Of a DNA stretch of 7,491 bases, positions 1-5,463 are shown piece by piece. A program made the position numbers and the translations under genes. The stretch covers positions 1 through 7,491 of the forward strand of contig CAMAWZ010000114.1 of assembly GCA_945861995.1 (NCBI GenBank), in the 5' to 3' direction. Origin of the DNA: Pseudorhodobacter antarcticus. Its GTDB lineage: Bacteria; Pseudomonadota; Alphaproteobacteria; Rhodobacterales; Rhodobacteraceae. Below the pieces are notes generated by a model. That model ran no database searches. It saw only the letters and a list, made by a program, of their open reading frames with translations, and was not told where the DNA came from. Numbering within the stretch: the first letter of the stretch is position 1; the number at the start of each line of letters is the position of its first letter.

Positions 1-174
1 TCGTTGCTGGCACTCAGTTACGGCGCGCGCGACGAATTGGGCGGCACATTAACCCTGACCCTGGCAGGCGGCGGGGCGATTGCGATGGATGTGGAAACCA
101 TCGACATGACCCTGCGCGATGTCACCCGTCCGCACCGCGCGATCACGCAAACGCTGCCCGATCACGGGGCATAG
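1..174 (+). CDS. C-terminal part of a DUF2948-like protein (5' end outside window)
   Basis: Frame 1 is open from the left edge and ends at TAG 172-174, giving the last 57 residues of a protein whose start lies outside the window. The visible part has an alternating beta-rich stretch (GTLTLTLAGGGAIAMDVE) followed by DMTLRDVTRPHRA. This closely resembles, from memory, the C-terminus of the alphaproteobacterial DUF2948 family, which ends in a similar 'LTLAGDGAIALEVE...DVTRPY' pattern. The family has no established function that I know of. The gene runs head-on into the 43-codon gene on the other strand, with only 2 bp between stop codons. The family assignment is by recognition only; that the frame is coding is well supported by its conservation pattern and codon use. 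Confidence 0.72.
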   Translation, partial: SLLALSYGARDELGGTLTLTLAGGGAIAMDVETIDMTLRDVTRPHRAITQTLPDHGA

Positions 175-176
175 GC

Positions 177-308
177 CTAATCGCGGGGCTTGCCGCCCGA
201 GATATTGACCGAATTTTTGGTGCTGGGCACAGTCACGACAGCCGTCTGCGCCTTGTCTTTCTTGGGCTTTTTCACATTTTTGCCCTGTTTGTTCATGCCT
301 TTGGCCAT
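177..308 (-). CDS. Small Lys-rich basic protein, 43 aa
   Basis: The minus-strand ORF starts at ATG (308-306) and ends at TAG (179-177), encoding 43 residues beginning MAKGMNKQGKNVKKPKKDKA. An AAGGAG ribosome-binding site lies about 6 nt before the ATG (plus positions 315-320), which strongly supports translation. The N-terminal half is very basic, with Lys about every second or third residue; the C-terminal half is more neutral (TVPSTKNSVNISGGKPRD). It has no membrane segment and no cysteines. It resembles the tiny 'MAKG...KKPKK' proteins seen in many Proteobacteria that are annotated as hypothetical; their role is unknown to me. Binding to nucleic acid or ribosomes would be a guess from charge alone. 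Confidence 0.75.
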   Translation of the reverse strand: MAKGMNKQGKNVKKPKKDKAQTAVVTVPSTKNSVNISGGKPRD

Positions 309-330
309 TGCGCGCTCCTTATGGCCATCC

Positions 331-342
331 GCTTGGCCAAGC
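331..342. repeat. 12-bp perfect palindrome GCTTGGCCAAGC
   Basis: GCTTGGCCAAGC equals its own reverse complement. It sits 22 bp upstream of the ATG of the 43-aa basic protein gene, in that gene's 5' leader or promoter. A second, shorter palindrome ATGGCCAT lies at 321-328, between it and the ribosome-binding site. It could be an operator for a dimeric repressor; a hairpin is less likely because there is no loop. Function is unproven, and a palindrome of this size can occur by chance in GC-rich DNA. Confidence 0.4.
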
Positions 343-536
343 TATCCTTGCGCCTTTTGGCTGCGATAAGATAGCGGAATGTCGGGTCTGAGGGTTTGCG
401 ATAGAATCATCCGCAGAATCGGTGGGCTTTCTGAACGAGGCGTTTGACGATACTTTTGTGTCGAAGGCTGCCTTTTCGGCGTTAACCATACCTGTGCATG
501 GGCCTAATGATACCCTAATCGTTAACGTGTATTCTT

Positions 537-557
537 TGGGATATACCCTTTATCCCA
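537..557. promoter_or_regulatory. Inverted repeat TGGGATA-N7-TATCCCA upstream of the 81-aa gene
   Basis: Two perfect 7-bp arms, TGGGATA (537-543) and TATCCCA (551-557), flank a 7-bp spacer. The repeat lies about 65 bp before the ATG at 623, within an AT-rich stretch that should contain the promoter. The size and symmetry fit an operator for a dimeric regulator, or a small hairpin in the 5' untranslated RNA. No T-tract follows, so it is not a classical terminator. The repeat is seen directly; its role is inferred. Confidence 0.4.
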
Positions 558-622
558 TTCTCGCCGCGCAAAATTACTAACGGCCTGTTATCTAAGTTGC
601 ACGTAGGTTGGGGGTGAATGTC

Positions 623-868
623 ATGGTTGCGCACGCGGATTTTATTTATCGTTTGGCCGATTTGGTCGAATATGCCAAAGACAACGATCTTATGGTTGCA
701 TCACTGGCGCTGAATGCTGCGTATGAAGTGATTACCCCCAGCATAGACAAAACCGTTTCGGATAAAATCAACGCCCCCTGCGTAACCCGTGCGCCACGCA
801 GGCCCATGTTGCGGGTTATTGCGGGCGGGCTTTCGACCGAAAATGTTGATTGGCACGTGTCGCGCTAG
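623..868 (+). CDS. Small hypothetical protein, about 81 aa
   Basis: The frame is open from 608 to TAG 866-868. I prefer ATG 623, which has a GGGGG run 8 nt upstream; TTG 608 and GTG 614 are in-frame alternatives adding 5 or 3 residues. The protein begins MVAHADFIYRLADLVEYAKD. Its first 45 residues look like two amphipathic helices (DFIYRLADLVEYAKD and LMVASLALNAAYEVI). The C-terminal part is more basic and ends in VDWHVSR. It has no signal peptide or membrane segment. I do not recognise the family. Support comes from its own intergenic region and a lower-GC codon style. The 3' end overlaps the stop of the opposing oxidoreductase gene by 4 bp. Confidence 0.6.
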   Translation: MVAHADFIYRLADLVEYAKDNDLMVASLALNAAYEVITPSIDKTVSDKINAPCVTRAPRRPMLRVIAGGLSTENVDWHVSR

Positions 869-2274
869 GCGCGGCCTGTCAGCCAGTTTCCAAAACGCGC
901 AAGGCGGGATGGCGGGATGCCAAGCCGCGCTTCGCGACGATCTGCCATCGCAAACAAGCGGTACATCAGATGAACGCCAAGGTATCGCAGCGGCTCTATT
1001 TCCCATTTGCGAGGGCGGCGGTTGACCCAGGGCAGGGCGGTTAGCGCCGTGCCTTGCCCCAATCCTAGCTGTATTTGGGCCAAATCGGCCAAAGTGCGCC
1101 CTGCCAGATTGCTGGTAGATACGCCAACCCCCACATAGCCCCCCGCCCAGCCAAGCCCCGTGGCAGGGTCAAGCCCGACAGTGGCGCACCAATCGCGCGG
1201 CACGCCCAAAACCCCGCACCATGCATGATCAATTGGATAGGCGCGCGTTGCGGGGAAATGGCGGTGCAAAATGGCGGTCAGGCGGCGGATGGTCTCGCCG
1301 TCAGGCGCGCCGTTTTTGTCGATGTTCGAGCCAAACTTATAGGGCACCCCGCGCGCGCCCACCGTAATGCGCCCCTCGCGTGTGCGCTGGCAATAGCAGT
1401 ATCCATTGTCCATATCGCCGATCAGTTCCTGCCCCTCCCACCCGATTTGCGCCCAAACTTCGGGCGGCAGGGGAACGGTGGCGATCCGCGCCGAGTTTAG
1501 CGGCAGCCAATCGCGCCGATGGCCCTTGATCTGCGCTGTAAACCCTTCGGTGCAGCGCAGAATAATGGGGGCAGTGATGCGGGCGCGGGGGGTGATCACC
1601 TTGCCTTTGGCATAAGACAGGGCAGGGGTGTCTTCAGCTATGCGCACGCCCATGCCTTCCACGGCGCGCGCCAGTCCCTGCACCAATTTGGCGGGCTGAA
1701 CGCGCGCCACGCCCGAAATCACCATAGCCCCCAGAACATTGGGTATCGATATGCGCTGGGCCACTTCGGCGGCGGTCAATTCGCGCGTGCGGTGGCCTTC
1801 GCCCCAGTGCTGGCGATGGGCAATTTCCGCCCGCATCCGCGCCAGTTGCGCGGGGTTGGTGGCGATCATCATCTCGTCTGTGTGGTGAATGTCCGCCTCA
1901 ATGCCAAGTTCAGTGCAGATACGCGAAATCTCGCCCACAGTGCCCTCGAGCGCGCGCGCCATATCCAGCACGGCGGCCCGCGAAGAATCCTGCGCATAGC
2001 GTTCGTGGTTCCACGCAAAATTGCCCGAACACCACCCGCCATTGCGACCCGACGCGCCAAAGCCTGCAAAGTTTTTGTCGATGATCAGCACATCCAAATC
2101 TGGCTGAGCTTGTTTCAGATAATAGGCTGTCCACAACCCCGTATAGCCTGCGCCAATGATCGCCACATCGGCGGATGTGTCGGCGGTCAGCGCTGGGCGG
2201 CGCGGTGTGGGCAGCCCAATATCGGCATACCAAAACGAAACGTCGCCAACGGTGTTGGGCTGGGAATTTTGCAT
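865..2274 (-). CDS. FAD-dependent oxidoreductase, DAO/PuuB type
   Basis: The 469-aa protein is read from ATG 2274-2272, chosen over a Met 9 codons upstream because GAGGTG lies 5 nt before it (plus 2280-2285). It belongs to the DAO superfamily of flavoenzymes, which oxidise amines or amino acids (glycine oxidase, DadA, gamma-glutamylputrescine oxidase PuuB). The N-terminal Rossmann fold has VAIIGAGYTG (37-46) and an acidic residue ending the second strand (LIID, D66). GFGASGRNGG (71-80) is the flavin motif typical of the PuuB-like branch. The C-terminal FAD-closing segment is GYVGVGVSTSNLAGRTLADL (379-398). About 60 more residues follow, rich in Trp, Arg and Leu. It has no export signal, so it is probably cytoplasmic. 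The exact substrate cannot be read from the sequence. It is co-directional with the LysR gene upstream but separated by a hairpin-rich repeat. An amine or amino-acid substrate is likely; a polyamine one is a guess. Confidence 0.88.
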   Translation of the reverse strand: MQNSQPNTVGDVSFWYADIGLPTPRRPALTADTSADVAIIGAGYTGLWTAYYLKQAQPDLDVLIIDKNFAGFGASGRNGGWCSGNFAWNHERYAQDSSRAAVLDMARALEGTVGEISRICTELGIEADIHHTDEMMIATNPAQLARMRAEIAHRQHWGEGHRTRELTAAEVAQRISIPNVLGAMVISGVARVQPAKLVQGLARAVEGMGVRIAEDTPALSYAKGKVITPRARITAPIILRCTEGFTAQIKGHRRDWLPLNSARIATVPLPPEVWAQIGWEGQELIGDMDNGYCYCQRTREGRITVGARGVPYKFGSNIDKNGAPDGETIRRLTAILHRHFPATRAYPIDHAWCGVLGVPRDWCATVGLDPATGLGWAGGYVGVGVSTSNLAGRTLADLAQIQLGLGQGTALTALPWVNRRPRKWEIEPLRYLGVHLMYRLFAMADRREARLGIPPSRLARFGNWLTGRA

Positions 2275-2279
2275 GGGGT

Positions 2280-2285
2280 CACCTC
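2280..2285 (-). promoter_or_regulatory. Ribosome-binding site GAGGTG setting the oxidoreductase start
   Basis: On the minus strand GAGGTG lies 5 nt before ATG 2274. This spacing selects the internal Met over the upstream in-frame ATG at 2301, which has no comparable purine-rich site in front of it. Confidence 0.6.
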
Positions 2286-2308
2286 GGTGCCACCCTTGCA
2301 AAGCTTGC

Positions 2309-2370
2309 CTTGCGGCGCAAGAGGGGGCTAGCCCCTTCGCTTCGCTTACCCCCAGGATATTTAAGAAAAA
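2309..2370. repeat. GC-rich hairpin repeat with AGGATATTT tail, Rhodobacterales intergenic type
   Basis: Between the oxidoreductase and LysR genes lies a nested array of inverted repeats. The first is CTTGC-GGC-GCAAG (2309-2321). The second is a 12-bp palindrome GGGGCTAGCCCC (2324-2335). The GGGGG run at 2323-2327 could instead pair with CCCCC at 2349-2353 around a TTCGC-TTCGC doublet. The tail AGGATATTTAAGAAAAAG (2354-2371) follows. This layout, G-run, C-run, second C-run, then AGGATATTT, resembles a short repeat I recall as common at gene ends in Rhodobacteraceae. Read from the LysR side it could form a terminator or 3'-protecting hairpin for the LysR mRNA. The inverted repeats are seen directly; repeat-family membership is from memory and unchecked. 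Confidence 0.5.
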
Positions 2371-2376
2371 GAGAAG

Positions 2377-3258
2377 CTAAACCTGCGTTTCAATCCATGC
2401 GCGAAACGAAGTGAGGGGTGCGCGGGGGGCGATGTCTTTGGGCCAAACAAGGAAGTAGCGGCCAAGGGCGGGAATGGCAGGGCCAAAGGCCGGGATCAAG
2501 CGGCCCTCTGCCAGTTCGCGTTCGATCAAAAAGGTGGGCAGCAGGGCCACGCCAAGCCCGTGCAGGGCCGCCATTGTCATGGTGGCAAATTGGTCAAACA
2601 GCATGGCGGCGGGGCGCTGGGGACGCGCGCCAAAATGCGCCAGCCAGCGCGCCCAATCGCCAAGGCGGCTTTCGATTTGCAGCATGGGATATGAGAGAAT
2701 ATCATCCGCTCGGCCCAAGGGTTTGCTCAAAAGTTGTGGGGCTGCAACGGCAATCAGCATTTCATCAAGCAAAGGCAGATGCTGCGCGCCTGCCCAATCT
2801 GTTCGGCCATAGTGAATGGCGGCATCAATTCCTTCGGCGGCCATGTCAAACGGGCGCAGATGGGTGGATAGGTTTATGGTGACTTCGGGGTGTTTGGCGG
2901 TGAAGCCCGCAAGGCGCGGGGCCAGCCAATGCATCCCAAAAGCGGGCAGAATGGCCAGATTTAGGCTGCCGCCCAAGGGGTTTGCGCGCAGGGTCATCGA
3001 TGCGCTGGCAAGGTTTTGCAGCGCGCTGCGCACTGCGCGCACATAATCGCGCCCCGCAGGGGTCAGGGCCAGTTTGCCGCCTTCGCGCGCCAGCAGCGCC
3101 ACGCCCATTTGCGACTCTAAAACCTGTAATTGCCGCGAAATTGCCCCTTGGGTCAGCGCCAATTCTGCTGCTGCCGCCGAGGCAGAGCCAAGCCGATCAA
3201 CAGCCTCTAGCGCCAGCAAACTGGGCATGGATGGCAAGTACCGCCGCGCGCCGAACAT
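2377..3258 (-). CDS. LysR-family transcriptional regulator, GcvA-like (probable GcdH regulator)
   Basis: The 293-aa protein starts at ATG 3258-3256, with AGGAAA upstream (plus 3265-3270). The frame extends back to 3507, but that would read into the divergent dehydrogenase gene, and 293 aa is the normal LysR length. The N-terminus MFGARRYLPSMPSLLALEAV leads into the winged helix-turn-helix (about 12-70), with recognition segment AELALTQGAISRQLQVLE (31-48) and TPAGRDYV (66-73). Residues about 95-293 form the effector-binding domain. The ARRYLPS/LPxLxAFEA-type start and the IHYGRTDW segment (148-155) are GcvA-like. It is divergent from glutaryl-CoA dehydrogenase with 87 bp between starts, the classic layout for a LysR protein controlling its neighbour and itself. 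The effector is probably glutarate, glutaryl-CoA or a related metabolite (inference). It might also affect the downstream oxidoreductase. Confidence 0.88.
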   Translation of the reverse strand: MFGARRYLPSMPSLLALEAVDRLGSASAAAAELALTQGAISRQLQVLESQMGVALLAREGGKLALTPAGRDYVRAVRSALQNLASASMTLRANPLGGSLNLAILPAFGMHWLAPRLAGFTAKHPEVTINLSTHLRPFDMAAEGIDAAIHYGRTDWAGAQHLPLLDEMLIAVAAPQLLSKPLGRADDILSYPMLQIESRLGDWARWLAHFGARPQRPAAMLFDQFATMTMAALHGLGVALLPTFLIERELAEGRLIPAFGPAIPALGRYFLVWPKDIAPRAPLTSFRAWIETQV

Positions 3259-3345
3259 ATGAGTTTTCCTAATACACCCGCGATGATCTTTCGTTAGGCT
3301 TTTGCCGCGCAATTTGCAATAATGGGTCAAACACAGGAGCACGCC
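3259..3345. promoter_or_regulatory. Divergent LysR/gcdH promoter region with TTGC/GCAA dyads
   Basis: This 87-bp gap must hold both promoters and the LysR operator. TTGC-CGC-GCAA (3302-3312) is an interrupted dyad, immediately followed by TTGCAA (3314-3319) inside ATTTGCAAT. The GCAA halves are 7 bp apart and the TTGC halves 12 bp apart, giving two overlapping symmetric sites. LysR proteins bind short interrupted dyads of this sort. An AATAAT at 3318-3323 could be a -10 element for gcdH, but no clear -35 partner is visible. The AGGAG ribosome site at 3335-3339, 6 nt before ATG 3346, decides the gcdH start. Confidence 0.5.
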
Positions 3346-4578
3346 ATGAAAGATCACAGCACCGCCCGCCCCGCGATAAAGCCCAAAGACGCCCCCGAAC
3401 TTGGCCCGTTTGATTGGGCCGATCCCTTCCGCATGGAAGACCAGCTTTCGCAAGAAGAGCGGATGCTGCGCGATGCGGCGCGCGCCTTTGCGCAAGAAAA
3501 ACTGCAACCCCGCGTGATTGCCGCCTATCGCAGCGAGCAGACCGATCCTGCGATTTTCCGCGAGATGGGCGAGATGGGCCTTTTGGGGGCCACCATTCCC
3601 GAAGAATACGGCGGGCTGGGGGCCAGCTATGTCGCCTATGGCCTGATCGCCCGCGAGGTCGAGCGTGTCGATAGCGGCTATCGCAGCATGCTTTCGGTGC
3701 AGTCTTCCTTGGTGATGTATCCGATCTATGCCTATGGGTCAGAAGACCAGCGACGCAAGTATCTGCCCAAGCTGGCCACAGGCGAATGGATTGGCTGCTT
3801 TGGCCTGACCGAACCGGGCGCTGGGTCTGATCCTGCGGGCATGAAGACCACGGCGCGCAAAACCGCGAACGGCTATGTGCTGAACGGCGCAAAAATGTGG
3901 ATTTCCAACGCGCCGATTGCCGATGTCTTCGTGGTTTGGGCCAAATCCGAGGCGCATGGCGGCAAAATTCGCGGCTTTGTGCTGGACAAGGGCACCAAGG
4001 GCCTGTCTGCGCCCAAAGTCGGCGGCAAGCTGAGCTTGCGCGCATCGATCACGGGCGAGATTGTGATGGAGGATGTCGAGGTGGGCGAAGAGGCCCTGCT
4101 GCCGCATGTCGAAGGGCTGAAAGGTCCCTTTGGCTGCCTGAACCGCGCGCGCTATGGCATTGCCTGGGGCGTGATGGGCGCTGCCGAGTTTTGCATGACC
4201 GCCGCGCGTCAATACGGGCTAGATCGCCATCAGTTTGGCAAGCCGCTGGCGCAGACGCAGTTGTACCAGACCAAGCTGGCCAACATGATGACCGATATCG
4301 CGCTGGGTCTGCAAGGCGCGCTGCAACTGGGGCGGCTGATGGATGCGGCGCAGGCAGCGCCTGAAATGGTGTCGATCCTAAAGCGCAACAATTGCGGCAA
4401 GGCTTTGGATGCGGCCCGCCACGCCCGCGATATGCATGGCGGTAACGGCATTTCCGAAGATTTCCAAGTGATGCGCCATATGGTCAACCTAGAAACGGTC
4501 AACACCTATGAGGGTACCTATGATGTGCATGGCCTGATCCTTGGCCGTGCGATCACAGGGTTGCAGGCGTTCTTTTAA
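3346..4578 (+). CDS. gcdH: Glutaryl-CoA dehydrogenase
   Basis: The 410-aa protein starts at ATG 3346, not ATG 3322, because AGGAG lies 6 nt upstream. It is an FAD-dependent acyl-CoA dehydrogenase that oxidises and decarboxylates glutaryl-CoA to crotonyl-CoA and CO2, passing electrons to ETF. Domains are N-terminal helical (about 30-145), middle beta with CFGLTEPGAGSDPAG (151-165) and WISNAP (185-190), and C-terminal helical with GLDRHQFGKPLAQTQ (291-305). The glutaryl-CoA-specific features are GYRSMLSVQSSLV (111-123), in which R113 and S117 match human GCDH Arg94 and Ser98 that bind the distal carboxylate. The other is NTYEGTYDVHGLILGRAITG (386-405), in which E389 is the catalytic base equivalent to human Glu370. 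Length is normal for the bacterial enzyme. It is a step in lysine/tryptophan and glutarate catabolism. No glutarate CoA-transferase gene is adjacent in this window. Confidence 0.95.
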   Translation: MKDHSTARPAIKPKDAPELGPFDWADPFRMEDQLSQEERMLRDAARAFAQEKLQPRVIAAYRSEQTDPAIFREMGEMGLLGATIPEEYGGLGASYVAYGLIAREVERVDSGYRSMLSVQSSLVMYPIYAYGSEDQRRKYLPKLATGEWIGCFGLTEPGAGSDPAGMKTTARKTANGYVLNGAKMWISNAPIADVFVVWAKSEAHGGKIRGFVLDKGTKGLSAPKVGGKLSLRASITGEIVMEDVEVGEEALLPHVEGLKGPFGCLNRARYGIAWGVMGAAEFCMTAARQYGLDRHQFGKPLAQTQLYQTKLANMMTDIALGLQGALQLGRLMDAAQAAPEMVSILKRNNCGKALDAARHARDMHGGNGISEDFQVMRHMVNLETVNTYEGTYDVHGLILGRAITGLQAFF

Positions 4579-4683
4579 CCTCAACCCCTAGTTTCCTTTT
4601 ATCTCTATATTTCAATGCATTATTGACCAATTATATCCTTGGTGCAAAGCTGATCTTACTGTTTTGCAACAAAGGAATATGCA
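4579..4683 (+). promoter_or_regulatory. AT-rich promoter/leader region of the carbonic anhydrase gene
   Basis: This 105-bp gap between gcdH and the carbonic anhydrase gene is clearly AT-richer than the flanking genes, as expected for a separate promoter. TTTCAA (4610-4615) and TATATC (4632-4637) with 16 bp between are a weak -35/-10 candidate; TTGACC (4623-4628) is a good -35 match but lacks a clear partner. A short palindrome AATGCATT lies at 4614-4621. AAGGA (4672-4676), 7 nt before ATG 4684, is the ribosome site. No T-tailed hairpin follows gcdH, so read-through is possible. Confidence 0.4.
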
Positions 4684-5409
4684 ATGTGCGAAGAATGTGA
4701 AGGCACGGCGGTACCCCGCCGTGACGTAATGAAATGGGCCGTGGGTGCGGCGGCTTTGGCGGTTGGCTCGTTTGCAGCCCCCGCCTTTGCCAATTCTGAG
4801 GCAGAGTTTGCGATGACCCCCGATGAAGCCTTGGCGCGCCTGCGCGAAGGCAATGCGGCATTTGTGTCCGATGCGGGCGCTTGTGCGGCCAATCTGGCCA
4901 GCTTGCGCGAAGAATTGGCGCAGGGGCAGCACCCTTATGCCAGCATCGTCACCTGCGCCGATAGCCGTGTATCGTCGGAATTGATTTTTGGCGGCGCGAC
5001 GTTGGGGGATTTGTTCACCTCGCGCAATGCGGGCAATGTGGTGGATACCGCAGTGCTGGGCACGCTGGAATATGGCGCGGCGCATCTGAAGTCGCCGCTG
5101 ATTGTGGTGATGGGCCACAGCAAATGCGGCGCCATTGGCGCGGCCTGCGAGGTGGTGACAAAAGGTACCGATCTGGGCGGCGCTGTGGCCAAGATGGTGC
5201 AGCCGATTTTGCCAGTCGCCTTGGCTATTGGCGCATCAGACCCTGACCTTGTGTCAAAAACCGTTCTGGCCAATGCGCGCAAGGGCGTCCAAACCATTAT
5301 GCAAGACAGCGCGACAATCACAGCCTTGGTGGCAGAGGGCAAAGTTCGGGTTTTGGCGGCGGTCTATGACATTACGACGGGTGTTGTCACATTTGACGAC
5401 GCGGCCTAA
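4684..5409 (+). CDS. Beta-class carbonic anhydrase with Tat export signal
   Basis: The 241-aa protein interconverts CO2 and bicarbonate. The beta-class zinc site is complete: CADSR (91-95) supplies Cys91 and the Asp93-Arg95 dyad, and GHSKCGA (144-150) supplies His145 and Cys148. RNAGN (114-118) is also typical. Ahead of the catalytic domain is a Tat-like signal: PRRDVMKW (11-18) with twin arginines, a hydrophobic stretch (WAVGAAALAVGSFAA, 18-32), and a likely cleavage after AFA36 (APAFA-NS). The enzyme therefore probably acts in the periplasm, folded and zinc-loaded before export. Residues 2-5 form an unusual CEEC pair ahead of the arginines, which would be removed with the signal. The start has AAGGA 7 nt upstream. 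It follows gcdH in the same direction but across an AT-rich 105-bp gap. Possible roles are pH or bicarbonate supply at the envelope (inference). Confidence 0.93.
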   Translation: MCEECEGTAVPRRDVMKWAVGAAALAVGSFAAPAFANSEAEFAMTPDEALARLREGNAAFVSDAGACAANLASLREELAQGQHPYASIVTCADSRVSSELIFGGATLGDLFTSRNAGNVVDTAVLGTLEYGAAHLKSPLIVVMGHSKCGAIGAACEVVTKGTDLGGAVAKMVQPILPVALAIGASDPDLVSKTVLANARKGVQTIMQDSATITALVAEGKVRVLAAVYDITTGVVTFDDAA

Positions 5410-5418
5410 ACGGCCTTT

Positions 5419-5455
5419 GCCCAAGCGCATCGGCCCAAGCGCATCGCGCTTGGGC
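5419..5455 (+). terminator. Hairpin with tandemly duplicated left arm after the carbonic anhydrase gene
   Basis: GCCCAAGCGC (5433-5442), loop ATC, and GCGCTTGGGC (5446-5455) form a perfect 10-bp hairpin 23 bp after the carbonic anhydrase stop, followed by TATTT. The 14-bp unit GCCCAAGCGCATCG occurs twice in direct tandem, at 5419-5432 and 5433-5446. The right arm could therefore pair with either copy, giving a 3-nt or a 17-nt loop. The position between two convergent genes fits a terminator, possibly acting in both directions. The U-tract is weak (TATTTCG), so efficiency is uncertain. Confidence 0.65.
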
Positions 5456-5463
5456 TATTTCGC

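Larger units (their letters stand above)
309..622. other. Intergenic region, about 310 bp, between divergent small genes
   Basis: No convincing gene is seen here. It must hold the promoters for the 43-aa gene (leftward) and the 81-aa gene (rightward). The right half is notably AT-richer than its surroundings. It contains two GTTAAC palindromes 40 bp apart (481-486 and 521-526), the first within TTAACCAT, which is like a CtrA half-site, plus an inverted repeat at 537-557. The left part carries a 12-bp palindrome at 331-342. No good -35/-10 pair could be fixed by eye for either direction. Confidence 0.5.

Noticed and set aside
481..526. CtrA binding site (TTAACCAT and a second GTTAAC)
   Set aside because: The full TTAA-N7-TTAA pattern is not present; the two TTAA cores are 40 bp apart. 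Kept only as a remark in the intergenic entry.
1519..2331. Plus-strand ORF of 270 codons opposite the FAD oxidoreductase
   Set aside because: Composition is Ala/His/Arg-rich without motifs, while the minus strand carries clear flavin-binding motifs over the same bases.
3259..3507. Extended N-terminus for the LysR protein (start at 3507)
   Set aside because: It would overlap the divergent gcdH coding region and add about 83 residues before a normal LysR start that has its own ribosome-binding site.
3269..4045. Minus-strand ORF of 258 codons opposite gcdH
   Set aside because: Arg/Ser/Pro-rich shadow of a strongly conserved dehydrogenase gene; no motifs of its own.
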